Below are positions 1-8,132 of a stretch of DNA of 64,000 bases, in pieces. The stretch lies in the NCBI RefSeq assembly GCF_025145645.1, contig NZ_CP102252.1:2604001-2668000 (forward strand), in the 5' to 3' direction. A program made the position numbers and the translations under genes. Numbering within the stretch: the first letter of the stretch is position 1; every line of letters begins with the position of its first letter. The notes beneath the pieces were generated by a model. The model did no database searches. It was not told where the DNA came from and saw nothing but the letters and a program-made list of their open reading frames with translations. Source of the DNA: Alistipes senegalensis JC50. GTDB taxonomy: Bacteria; Bacteroidota; Bacteroidia; Bacteroidales; Rikenellaceae.

Positions 1-1
1 G

Positions 2-1123
2 GCGAAAGATGTCTATGACTGGTGTGTCCGCAGATACGGACAGGAAAACATAGTTGGGTTTCAGGTACACCTTGACGAGAGCAGTCCGCATATCCATGCC
101 CTGATTGTTCCAGTCGGACAACGCACCAAAAGTGGTCGTGAGTGCGTAATGTGGTCTGCCAAGTTTGGCAAGAACCGTTATGAGTATGGTCAGATTCTTC
201 GGGAAATGCATACATCACTATATGAAGAGGTTGGTAGCAAGTATGGGCTGGAACGTGGCGACAGTATTGAAGGCCGTAATGTGCAACATCTTCACAAGCG
301 CGATTATATTCGCAAGCTGGCTTACGAGGCAAAACAGGCCGAGAAAGCGGTCAAGGGACTTCAGACCATGATGCGTCATCTGGAATCAAAGATTTTCAGT
401 TACAGCCGCCAACTTGAAGAAGCAAAAAAGGAACTGGTTTCCGGCAGGATAACCCTCGACAGGTATGAGACGCAGAAAGCGGATATACAGAAACTCATTG
501 TCGAGTATCAGACCAAGCTCGAAGACAAAACTGGCAAGCTCCACGCAAAGGAGCAGGAATTGGAACGCTTGACCGCAGATGCGGCAAAAGCCCGTTCTGT
601 TATCCAGCCTTTCCGCAACCACAAAGAGGATTTTACACCACCGAGAATTACAGAGAAAGTTCCTTTATTCGGTACGGATAAGTGGGTCGAACGGCAAAAC
701 CGACACATTGCCAAGCATTTTACCGAAATTGTCCGCAAGATAGAATCACTATACAAGAGTGATGCATTACGGCAAGTCGAAGCTGCCCAACGCAATGCTC
801 TGGCGGATTACGGCGAGTTCTACCGGTTGAAAAAGGAAAATCAGTCCCTTTCGGACATAAAACAAGAGCTGGAATCCGAACTGAATATTTTGATCGGACA
901 GTTGGCTGTACCGTCAATCCGCAATATGATATTTGCCGTTGCTGATGCACTCATTGGTGGCCAGCCTGTGCCAATTTCTTCCGGCGGCGGAGGCAATTCC
1001 GATTCAGATCTTCGTTGGGATGGTCGCAGACCTGACGAAGAGGAAGAAGCCTATCAGAGGAGATGTTTGCTTCATGCTTCACGAGTTGCTAAATCTGCAA
1101 GAAGCGGATATAGAAGAAGATAA
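2..1123 (+). CDS. MobV-family relaxase, 5' end outside the window
   Basis: This gene encodes a plasmid/transposon mobilization relaxase that would nick at an origin of transfer. The frame is open from base 2, upstream of the first ATG at 149. It encodes HLDESSPHIH at about bases 68-97, the metal-binding histidine motif of Pre/MobV relaxases. The residues after about 70 are rich in Glu, Lys and Gln and look like the usual long C-terminal coiled coil. A Gly/Ser-rich linker follows near the C-terminus. The N-terminal motifs lie left of the window. It is followed by a small hairpin and then by the silent hsdS cassette, which suggests that a mobilizable element abuts the restriction locus. The family assignment is firm; the element it belongs to is unknown. 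Confidence 0.85.
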   Translation, partial: AKDVYDWCVRRYGQENIVGFQVHLDESSPHIHALIVPVGQRTKSGRECVMWSAKFGKNRYEYGQILREMHTSLYEEVGSKYGLERGDSIEGRNVQHLHKRDYIRKLAYEAKQAEKAVKGLQTMMRHLESKIFSYSRQLEEAKKELVSGRITLDRYETQKADIQKLIVEYQTKLEDKTGKLHAKEQELERLTADAAKARSVIQPFRNHKEDFTPPRITEKVPLFGTDKWVERQNRHIAKHFTEIVRKIESLYKSDALRQVEAAQRNALADYGEFYRLKKENQSLSDIKQELESELNILIGQLAVPSIRNMIFAVADALIGGQPVPISSGGGGNSDSDLRWDGRRPDEEEEAYQRRCLLHASRVAKSARSGYRRR

Positions 1124-1132
1124 TTATTCCTT

Positions 1133-2380
1133 TTGTGTGCTGTAGTAAAAGGTTACAGCACACTATTTACTACATATACGCCCCATTATGAGAATGTGCC
1201 ATTTGAGGTGCCGGAAAGTTGGGTGTGGTGTAAGTTGGAAGATATTGCTTATGTGGCATCAGGAAGTACACCCGATAAAACTTGCTTTGTTGAGAATGGT
1301 ATCCCTTACATCAAGATGTATAATCTCAGAAATCAGAAAATAGATTTTGCCTATCATCCACAATATATTACAGAAGAAGTGCATAATGGAAAACTTCTGC
1401 GTTCGCGTACAGAAGTTGGAGACCTTATTATGAATATTGTTGGGCCACCTCTTGGTAAACTTGCGATTATTCCATCAACATTACCACAAGCGAATTTTAA
1501 TCAGGCCGCTGTCCTAATACGACCTTATAAATTTAAAGAAGTGCTAGTGCCATACCTAAAAGCATATTTAGAAGAAATGTCAGAAATCAATTCTATCGCG
1601 ACACGAGGGTCTGCTGGTCAAGTTAATATATCCTTGACTCAATCTCAAAATATGCGAATACCGTTACCTCCTTTAAAAGAAATTGAACGGATAATAAACG
1701 AAATTGTTAAGTATGACATTCTCATTGAAGCTCTCGAATTCGATACCACAGACTTACAAACCCTTATCATTCGTACAAAAAGTAAGATTCTTGATCTCGC
1801 CATTCACGGCAAACTTGTACCGCAAGACCCGAATGACGAGCCTGCATCGGAACTGCTCAAACGCATCAATCCGAAGGCTGAAATCACTTGTGATAACGGG
1901 CATTATGAGAACTTGCCCATCGGATGGACTGTATGTAGCCTCGAAGATATTGTAGATTATGAGCAACCTACAGCATATATTGTTAATTCAACAAGTTATA
2001 ATGATAGCTATCCAATACCAGTTTTAACAGCGGGGAAATCCTTCATCATAGGTTATACTAATGAAGTGAAGGCGATATACTCCAAATTACCTTGTATTAT
2101 CTTCGACGATTTTACTACAGATTCAAAATTTGTAGATTTCCCTTTTAAAGTAAAATCATCCGCTATGAAGATTTTACAGGTAAGAAAAGATATTGAAATA
2201 AAATATGTTGCAATGTTTATGAACATAACTCGCTTAATTGGCGATACCCATAAACGATATTGGATTTCGGAATATTCTAAACAAACTATTCCAATACCTC
2301 CAAAGGCAGAACAAAAGCGAATTGTAGATGCTGTTCATACAGCATTTGCCAAGTTAGATACAATAATGGAGAGTCTATAA
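1133..2380 (+). CDS. hsdS: Silent hsdS cassette with two target-recognition domains
   Basis: This is a type I restriction specificity protein lacking its own N-terminal start. Homology to the expressed HsdS begins at TPHYENVPFEVP (about base 1176), where the expressed protein has TPHYEQVPFEIP. The expressed copy's leader (MDTKKLRQKILDLAIHGKL) is absent, and the frame opens only with a weak TTG at 1133. It contains a first recognition domain, a central conserved helix region (KSKILDLAIHGKLVPQ) and a second recognition domain ending in DTIMESL. It lies in opposite orientation to the expressed hsdS and shares two perfect 17-base inverted repeats with it. I infer that it is a storage cassette, expressed only after inversion. 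Confidence 0.8.
   Translation: MCAVVKGYSTLFTTYTPHYENVPFEVPESWVWCKLEDIAYVASGSTPDKTCFVENGIPYIKMYNLRNQKIDFAYHPQYITEEVHNGKLLRSRTEVGDLIMNIVGPPLGKLAIIPSTLPQANFNQAAVLIRPYKFKEVLVPYLKAYLEEMSEINSIATRGSAGQVNISLTQSQNMRIPLPPLKEIERIINEIVKYDILIEALEFDTTDLQTLIIRTKSKILDLAIHGKLVPQDPNDEPASELLKRINPKAEITCDNGHYENLPIGWTVCSLEDIVDYEQPTAYIVNSTSYNDSYPIPVLTAGKSFIIGYTNEVKAIYSKLPCIIFDDFTTDSKFVDFPFKVKSSAMKILQVRKDIEIKYVAMFMNITRLIGDTHKRYWISEYSKQTIPIPPKAEQKRIVDAVHTAFAKLDTIMESL
1136..1162. terminator. Hairpin after the relaxase gene
   Basis: Two perfect 9-base arms (TGTGCTGTA and TACAGCACA) surround a 9-base loop, 13 bases after the relaxase stop. There is no clean T-run, so it may be a weak terminator or an element boundary instead. 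Confidence 0.35.
1176..1192 (+). repeat. Inverted repeat, TRD1 crossover site, silent copy
   Basis: ATACGCCCCATTATGAG occurs here and as its reverse complement at 4949-4965 inside the expressed hsdS. Both copies encode TPHYE in the same reading frame, so inversion between them would fuse the expressed leader to the silent domains without a frameshift. Confidence 0.8.
1887..1903 (+). repeat. Inverted repeat, TRD2 crossover site, silent copy
   Basis: CTTGTGATAACGGGCAT occurs here and inverted at 4256-4272. Both encode CDNGH in frame, at the start of the second recognition domain. The sequence CATTATGAG that follows here is also found at the TRD1 site, suggesting that one recombinase reads a shared core. 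Confidence 0.75.
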
Positions 2381-2399
2381 ACTCTCCATTATTGTATCT
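2356..2399. repeat. Perfect 19-base palindrome joining two silent hsdS ends
   Basis: Two 19-base arms flank the 6-base spacer CTATAA. The arms encode the same C-terminus (DTIMESL) of the two convergent silent cassettes, and the stop codons sit in or next to the spacer. It could act as a bidirectional terminator, a recombination end point, or both. Confidence 0.75.
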
Positions 2400-3004
2400 A
2401 TATGTATGAAAGCAAGATTTATTGCATTCACAATCCTCTGTTGCTCATGATACGGTGGTATCGGTACTTCTATAGCTCTGAATATTTTTTTGTTCAAGTG
2501 AGGAATAGCGGAACCCACCTTATTTTCGCGCAATGTCTTTCGATGCAAATTGATGACTTGTAGAATATAATCAGTATTCATATGGCTGTTTATAGTCAAC
2601 AGTTTGAATGTACTGCCTTGATAGCCTTCAATTGGCGTTCGGAACACTTCACCGGAGTTTTCGCCATCTACCAGTATTAAAAGAGAATTAGCCGGAATGA
2701 ATTTTCCGGCAGTCAACATCTTGGCATCGCGCTCTCCACGCAAATATTTGACATCAAGATTTATTCTCTCTATACCACTCTGTTTTTCACCATCATTCAA
2801 AGAACATAGTGTTTGCATGGGCGCAACACGCCAAGAATCCGACAACTGCGTATAATGCCCGATACGTTCTACTATATTGCTGTCATATTCATTATAAATC
2901 AATGTAATATGACAACGAAATTCAAAAACTATCTTGCCAAGACAAATTTGGCAAAGAATACCGTTACATCGTATGTATGGACGGTGCAGTATTTCCTCAA
3001 TCAC
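2375..3004 (-). CDS. hsdS: Silent partial hsdS cassette (second recognition domain only)
   Basis: Only the C-terminal target-recognition half of a type I specificity protein is present, ending PPYHEQQRIVNAINLAF and DTIMESL. HsdS homology starts near base 2875 (IGHYTQLSDSW), where the DNA reads CGGGCATTAT, the same core as the TRD2 crossover. The residues before this overlap the recombinase 5' region and are probably not real coding sequence. It supplies a third choice of second domain. It is on the same strand as the expressed gene and inverted relative to the left cassette, so I infer that it moves in by way of that cassette. I see no promoter or credible start for it. Confidence 0.7.
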   Translation of the reverse strand: MIEEILHRPYIRCNGILCQICLGKIVFEFRCHITLIYNEYDSNIVERIGHYTQLSDSWRVAPMQTLCSLNDGEKQSGIERINLDVKYLRGERDAKMLTAGKFIPANSLLILVDGENSGEVFRTPIEGYQGSTFKLLTINSHMNTDYILQVINLHRKTLRENKVGSAIPHLNKKIFRAIEVPIPPYHEQQRIVNAINLAFIHIDTIMESL

Positions 3005-3712
3005 TATGGGGATGTGAACAAAAAGAACCTGTTAGCTTACAAAGGGTATTTGGTTGAGAACTTCAAACCACAGACAGTAAATCTTCGATTGCAGGGTATC
3101 AACAAGTACCTTGAGTTTACGAAACAAGAGAAACTGAAAGTAAAGTTTGTCAAAGTGCAGCAGAAAAACTTTTTGGAGAATGTAATCAGCGATGCCGACT
3201 ACAAATTTCTCAAAACGCGTCTGAAAGCTGACGGTTATGATGAATGGTATTTTGTCGTATGGTTCATGGCGGCTACCGGTGCGCGCGTCAGCGAACTGCT
3301 TCACATCAAAGCAGAACATGTACAAATCGGACATCTTGACCTTTATAGTAAGGGTGGGAAAATACGTCGTCTGTATATTCCGAAAAACTTACGCATGGAA
3401 GCTACGAAATGGCTGAAAGATAAAGGGGTTGCTTCCGGCTATATATTTCTGAACAGATTCGGAGACCGAATTACAACACGCGGCATAGCCCAGCAACTGA
3501 AACACTTTGCGGAAAAATACGGAATGAATAAGGAAGTGGTTTATCCTCATTCATTCCGTCATCGGTTTGCCAAGAATTTCCTTGACCGATTCAATGACCT
3601 CGCCCTACTTGCTGACCTTATGGGACATGAGAGCATTGAAACCACTCGTATCTATCTTCGCAGGACAGCCAGCGAACAGCAGAAAATTGTGGACAAGGTG
3701 GTAAATTGGTAA
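2909..3712 (+). CDS. Tyrosine recombinase of the hsdS inversion locus
   Basis: This is a 267-residue XerC/D-like integrase-family recombinase that probably inverts the flanking hsdS cassettes. I prefer the ATG at 2909 because the 32 residues upstream in the open frame look non-coding. An N-terminal SAM-like core-binding domain (about 1-85) precedes the catalytic domain. The catalytic residues are all visible: R126 in ATGARVSELL, K148 in LYSKGGK, H214 and R217 in PHSFRHRF, H240 in MGHES and the nucleophile Y249 in RIYLRR. It lies between the silent cassettes and the expressed hsdS. Known phase-variable hsdS loci of Bacteroides and other genera have the same arrangement of recombinase and inverted specificity genes. 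Confidence 0.9.
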   Translation: MTTKFKNYLAKTNLAKNTVTSYVWTVQYFLNHYGDVNKKNLLAYKGYLVENFKPQTVNLRLQGINKYLEFTKQEKLKVKFVKVQQKNFLENVISDADYKFLKTRLKADGYDEWYFVVWFMAATGARVSELLHIKAEHVQIGHLDLYSKGGKIRRLYIPKNLRMEATKWLKDKGVASGYIFLNRFGDRITTRGIAQQLKHFAEKYGMNKEVVYPHSFRHRFAKNFLDRFNDLALLADLMGHESIETTRIYLRRTASEQQKIVDKVVNW

Positions 3713-3742
3713 TCTTACAGCAGACCTTAGAAGTGCAATTAG

Positions 3743-5143
3743 TTACACTTCTAAGGCTGTTTGAATATTATCAAGGGATGAGAATAGTTCTTCTATCTTT
3801 TGAACTATGCGTTGTTGTTCGGCAAGAGGGGGTAAAGCAAATTTCTCATTTTTTATAACCTCTCCTGATATTGCTTTAAACGTAGTTCCTGTTGATTGAC
3901 TCTCAAAGCTATCTTGCAATGTTTGAAGTAAATAGAAATAAAAATCAGCATTACCTTCAAAAGGAGTTAAAGCACACAATCCACGTCCAATACATATTCT
4001 ATTTTTTGCGATATTAACAACTCCAACAGGGGCTCGAACACATAATAAGATAGAATTGGGAACGGCTATTTTGGTAGGCTCGTCTGTATATACCTTAGAC
4101 TTCAAAAGAAATTTGTCTGAAAAACATATTTTTCCTTGATGAAATTCTATGCCTCTTTTATTGTTTAGCGAATCTCCTTTAGGGGATTGCCCCATTGTTA
4201 TTCTAAGTACATTACTTAGTTGACAATATGCCCACCCTTGTGGTAACTTCCTACTATGCCCGTTATCACAAGGTGTGAAGTCGGGATTTATACGCTTCAA
4301 GAGTTCGATGGCTGGCTCGTCATTCGGGCATTGCGGCACGAGCTTTCCGTGAATGGCAAGGTCGAGGATTTTGCTCTTGGTTTGCTTGATTATGGTTTGT
4401 AAGTCTGATTTTTCCTGTTCTATTTGGTCAAGCAAAGCAAACCAATGTTCAATCTCAGTAACTATGCGTTGCTGCTCAGTTAAAGGTGGCAAAGGAAACC
4501 CCATCTGTTCTAAATTGTATTTTGGTAAACCTTCACGACCACTACCCGTAATCTTCATAGATTTAGCGAAGTATGAGGATAAAACTAACGCATGAAAATA
4601 TTCAGGCTCAACCAAAACAGAACGCATAATACAAACGTGTTGACTGACATTTCCACAATTAAAATCAGCAGGAACTACAGCGCATCTTCCCAATGACCCC
4701 CCAGTAATATTCAACAACAAGTCGTTAGCAAGCACTTCCGTGCCTTTCATCTTCTTATGAACTTCTTCGGAAATATACTTGATGTCATCATAAACAAGCC
4801 AGTCATTATAGACATTTTGCGAGCGGAAAAAAGGAATCCCATTCGCAGAATAGTTACTTCCCTTTGGTGTGCTACCGGAACCTATCTTTGAGCATATTTC
4901 TTCAATCGTTGTCCACACCCAATTATCTGGAATTTCAAACGGCACCTGCTCATAATGGGGCGTATCGGAAGTCTTTGCAGACTTCTTACTCCTTTTGATT
5001 TTACCCTCTTTTATCAGGCGTTCTTTTTCTGCCTTGATTCGTTCGAGGAGAACTGATGCAGGTTCATCAGTCGGGTCTTGCGGTACAAGTTTTCCATGTA
5101 TCGCAAGGTCGAGTATCTTTTGACGTAATTTCTTTGTATCCAT
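3743..5143 (-). CDS. hsdS: Type I restriction specificity subunit HsdS (expressed copy)
   Basis: This is the DNA-recognition subunit of the restriction-modification complex. The first ATG in the frame is at 5176, but I prefer the one at 5143 (MDTKKLRQK), 6 bases after the upstream stop codon. It encodes about 466 residues. The order is a leader helix (KILDLAIHGKLVPQ), recognition domain 1 (opening GSGSTPKG), a conserved central helix repeating KILDLAIHGKLVPQ, recognition domain 2 (opening MGQSPKGDS) and a closing helix PPLAEQQRIVQKIEELF. Two 17-base inverted repeats shared with the left cassette sit exactly at the domain starts. It is the last gene of the hsd operon and the only copy with an intact start. 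Confidence 0.93.
   Translation of the reverse strand: MDTKKLRQKILDLAIHGKLVPQDPTDEPASVLLERIKAEKERLIKEGKIKRSKKSAKTSDTPHYEQVPFEIPDNWVWTTIEEICSKIGSGSTPKGSNYSANGIPFFRSQNVYNDWLVYDDIKYISEEVHKKMKGTEVLANDLLLNITGGSLGRCAVVPADFNCGNVSQHVCIMRSVLVEPEYFHALVLSSYFAKSMKITGSGREGLPKYNLEQMGFPLPPLTEQQRIVTEIEHWFALLDQIEQEKSDLQTIIKQTKSKILDLAIHGKLVPQCPNDEPAIELLKRINPDFTPCDNGHSRKLPQGWAYCQLSNVLRITMGQSPKGDSLNNKRGIEFHQGKICFSDKFLLKSKVYTDEPTKIAVPNSILLCVRAPVGVVNIAKNRICIGRGLCALTPFEGNADFYFYLLQTLQDSFESQSTGTTFKAISGEVIKNEKFALPPLAEQQRIVQKIEELFSSLDNIQTALEV
4256..4272 (-). repeat. Inverted repeat, TRD2 crossover site, expressed copy
   Basis: This is the perfect 17-base partner of 1887-1903, in inverted orientation, at the start of the second recognition domain of the expressed hsdS. 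Recombination here would swap only the second domain. Confidence 0.75.
4949..4965 (-). repeat. Inverted repeat, TRD1 crossover site, expressed copy
   Basis: This is the perfect 17-base partner of 1176-1192, on the opposite strand, just before the first recognition domain of the expressed hsdS. Similarity continues imperfectly for about 15 bases beyond it. Confidence 0.8.
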
Positions 5144-5148
5144 ATAGG

Positions 5149-6306
5149 CTATTCTTTGTTTAAGAACAGATTGCAAAACTCATTCAGTTGCTGTTGCATA
5201 CGTTCCTGTGGAATGAGGATACGTTTGTATTCTGCTATCATTGTGGGGCTCATACTTCGGCTCATAGCATATTCCACAACAACTCGGTCTGCTTCCGGGC
5301 AGAGAATAATGCCGATAGAAGGGTTTTCGTTAGAGCGTTTCACATCTCTATCGAGTGCTTCCAGATAAAACTCCAACTGACCGAGGTCTCGCGGATGGAA
5401 TTTTGTCTTTTTAAGCTCCACTGCGACCAATGCCTGCAACCCACGATGGAAGAATAGCAAGTCGGTCTTAAAAGTGGATGCGCCAATATTGAGGCGGTAT
5501 TCCTGATCCATAAAGATAAAATCCTTACCAAGTTCAAGAATAAATTGCTTCATGTGTTCTACCAAGCTGTTTTTCAATTTTGATTCGCTATGCTTCTTCG
5601 GAAGATTCAGAAAATCAACAAACAGCGTATCCTTGAACATTATAGGGGCATTCGGATAAGCATTGAGCAATCCTTTCGACATATTATTCTTGCTGCCCAA
5701 TAAAGCTGTATATGTCTGATTGGAGATGCAACGCTGAAGTTCTCGCTTCACTAAATGTTCTTTATTGGCATAGAGTATATAGAACATCCGCTCTTCATTA
5801 CTTTTGCATCGGCAAAGAATCTCTATATGATTGGTTAAGGTAGTTAACTCTAAAATCTTAGGCATTTGTCCAGTTTTTGGCTGGACAATTTGTGCAGTTT
5901 CTGGCTGCATAATTACATCTATCTCTTGTGTAGAGTGAGTTACTTCAATTTGTCCAATTCTTGGCTGGACAAATTCAGAATTCAGATATTTCTCTACTGT
6001 TGCCGAAAATGCGCCCGACGAGTATTCATCGTAAAACAAGACCATGTTGTAAATGTTACTTCGTCCAAATCCCTTGATTTCAGGTTGTTGGAAACGAATA
6101 TATTCAGATAACTGCGTTACAACCTTGCTTCCCCATTCCTCGTTCTTCAATTTGGCTGATACATATCTTCCTACATGCCATGCAGTGAGTAGCAACTCTT
6201 CATTTACGGCACGCAACGCTTTACTTCGGTGTTGAACGATAATATCCACCACTTCCGCAAACTGCTGTTCTTGAGAATATCTCAATAGTTCATTCTTGTT
6301 GTTCAT
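5149..6306 (-). CDS. DUF1016/YhcG-like PD-(D/E)XK nuclease-domain protein
   Basis: This 385-residue protein has an N-terminal DUF1016 region (GFGRSNIYNMVLFYDEY at about 80-96) and a C-terminal PD-(D/E)XK nuclease fold. The latter shows TDLLFFHRGLQALVAVELKK, with the acidic residue and E-x-K spacing expected of the active site. The family is found in many bacteria beside or inside type I restriction operons. Its exact job is not established; a DNA-end or recombination nuclease role is inferred. It sits between the DUF262 gene, which it overlaps by 4 bases, and hsdS, which starts 6 bases later, so it is clearly co-transcribed with the restriction system. Confidence 0.85.
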   Translation of the reverse strand: MNNKNELLRYSQEQQFAEVVDIIVQHRSKALRAVNEELLLTAWHVGRYVSAKLKNEEWGSKVVTQLSEYIRFQQPEIKGFGRSNIYNMVLFYDEYSSGAFSATVEKYLNSEFVQPRIGQIEVTHSTQEIDVIMQPETAQIVQPKTGQMPKILELTTLTNHIEILCRCKSNEERMFYILYANKEHLVKRELQRCISNQTYTALLGSKNNMSKGLLNAYPNAPIMFKDTLFVDFLNLPKKHSESKLKNSLVEHMKQFILELGKDFIFMDQEYRLNIGASTFKTDLLFFHRGLQALVAVELKKTKFHPRDLGQLEFYLEALDRDVKRSNENPSIGIILCPEADRVVVEYAMSRSMSPTMIAEYKRILIPQERMQQQLNEFCNLFLNKE

Positions 6307-8120
6307 TCGTCTCCTGTAACTTTTGGTTCATTGAAAATAAATCTACAGATACGTTCTACAGCCTTTGAATTAGCGAATTCAATATCTTTCTTTCCCCATT
6401 TATCTGCGGGGTAAGAGGAGAGAGCAGATGCAATGCCAAAGTTGCTCCCGACATAGCCTTTCTTGTCTTGTACAAGCGTGCCTTTCTTTGTCTTAAACCA
6501 ATCCATGCCAATATGCTTATTGATGTCTTCTTCAAGAAGAATCTTATTTCCTATCAAATTGACCATGTCATCAAATTCTTCTTTTGTCATTCCGGCATCG
6601 ATTCGAATGGTTTCGATGTTATGACCGCTTGCAGGCATAATGTGCTCTACATTCACCTTATCAGGAGTAAAATCGAAATACAATCCATGTTCTTTTGCAT
6701 AGATATACTCGTTAAGATATACGAGAATATTCTTGTCATACTCCTTAAGATCAGCAATAACCTCTTCTTTTTGCCATGTTGTATTGATATGCTTATCAAA
6801 GTCGGCGATTATTGATTCAATTGAATATTCCGGATCAACTAATTTAAAGTTCTCATTAAAAAGGAACGTCTTAAAATAACGTGAAGAAAAACCAAAGTCA
6901 CTCACTTCGAGAAGAGCAAATAGACGGAGAAGACTCTCCATTATTGGCGTGGCACTTTGTTCTGATAGCTCTTGTTCTGGCACTCTGAATAGGTATGATA
7001 TAAGGAAAAGCTTGAAATTCTCATTGAACTTCAACAGTAGCTTGGTAAGGGGATATACTTGTATTTGACTCCAAATCTTTAAGATACGATCAAATTTAGC
7101 ACAAATATTTATTGGATTATTCAGAAGTTCAGGCTTAATTACCGTATAATACTTTCTTACACCTGGAGTATTTAACTGGCCAGCCTCATATTCACGTCCC
7201 ATGGCACGGTTTATATACATAAACTGCTGAAGAACGCTATCAATATTGATTACTTTCTTTTGTGCCAACTCATCAGCTTGTCGAATAATCGGCTCCCAAA
7301 TAGCCTTGAAATCTATTTCATCAGGTGCTTTAGAGAAGAGTTGTGCAGAAATAATATCGGCATCAGACAACGGCATACCAGTTGAGTTCAACGAATTAAA
7401 CATAGTTATAGCCTGTTCTATTTGCCAACTTTTAATCTCTATAATCTGACACTTGGTAAGGAAACCATTTACCAATACATCCAAATTGGACTCTTGATAG
7501 GCATGTAGTTTCTCATAGAAAGATTTGAAGTTACGAAAAAAATTGGTGTACTTATTGTCTTTCTGCTTACGAGGGAACTTATAAACAGCTTTCTCAGCAT
7601 CAGCAAAAGTTTTTGCTTCAACGATATAGGCAAGCTCTTCTTTGTACAGTTCGTTAATAGAAACATTTTCTAAAATTTTCACACCTTTTGCTCTATTCCA
7701 GTCCTTTTCTATCTCAATCTGCTTTCTTACATCGGCACGATACAGAATTTCAAAGATGAAGTCAAGACTTTGCTGCAAACTTCTTTTAAGTCCGGCTGCT
7801 TCATCTGTATCGGCCATGTTGTGTAACACTTCTGTTATGCGTAGGTGCATCGCTTTAAGTAAAAGCAAGAATGTCGTCGTTCTCTGTTGTCCGTCTATCA
7901 GGTTCAAGTACCCCTCTCTGGAACAATCAATAATTATGGTTCCGAAGAAATACGGATCTTCGGCATCTTGGGCTATATAAGATTCAACATCCTGCCACAA
8001 TTTGTCACAATTCGCTATATTCCAAGAGTATGCTCTCTGATATTCTGGAATGCGAAATATATCTGATTTTTTTAGATAAACTCCAATGGTTTGGAGTTTG
8101 GGCTCTATTTCTTTTGCCAT
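6303..8120 (-). CDS. DUF262/DUF1524 (GmrSD-like) protein in the hsd operon
   Basis: This 605-residue protein has an N-terminal DUF262 domain, a ParB-like fold with IPEYQRAYSW at 24-33 and the signature DGQQRTTT at 76-83. The C-terminal DUF1524 region carries VEHIMPASGHN at about 490, the His-centred motif of HNH-type nucleases in this family. GmrSD, the best-known member, is a nucleotide-dependent type IV enzyme cutting glucosylated phage DNA. Whether this copy cuts modified DNA is inference. It begins 12 bases after the hsdM stop codon, so it is an embedded operon member, perhaps a second layer of defence against phages that escape type I restriction. Confidence 0.85.
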   Translation of the reverse strand: MAKEIEPKLQTIGVYLKKSDIFRIPEYQRAYSWNIANCDKLWQDVESYIAQDAEDPYFFGTIIIDCSREGYLNLIDGQQRTTTFLLLLKAMHLRITEVLHNMADTDEAAGLKRSLQQSLDFIFEILYRADVRKQIEIEKDWNRAKGVKILENVSINELYKEELAYIVEAKTFADAEKAVYKFPRKQKDNKYTNFFRNFKSFYEKLHAYQESNLDVLVNGFLTKCQIIEIKSWQIEQAITMFNSLNSTGMPLSDADIISAQLFSKAPDEIDFKAIWEPIIRQADELAQKKVINIDSVLQQFMYINRAMGREYEAGQLNTPGVRKYYTVIKPELLNNPINICAKFDRILKIWSQIQVYPLTKLLLKFNENFKLFLISYLFRVPEQELSEQSATPIMESLLRLFALLEVSDFGFSSRYFKTFLFNENFKLVDPEYSIESIIADFDKHINTTWQKEEVIADLKEYDKNILVYLNEYIYAKEHGLYFDFTPDKVNVEHIMPASGHNIETIRIDAGMTKEEFDDMVNLIGNKILLEEDINKHIGMDWFKTKKGTLVQDKKGYVGSNFGIASALSSYPADKWGKKDIEFANSKAVERICRFIFNEPKVTGDE

Positions 8121-8132
8121 ATATAATTCTAC

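Larger units (their letters stand above)
1174..5143. other. Invertible hsdS specificity locus
   Basis: One expressed hsdS, one inverted two-domain silent cassette, one single-domain silent cassette and a tyrosine recombinase are interleaved with in-frame inverted repeats. Two first domains and three second domains are visible, allowing up to six specificity proteins. The components are seen in the sequence; activity is inferred. Confidence 0.8.
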
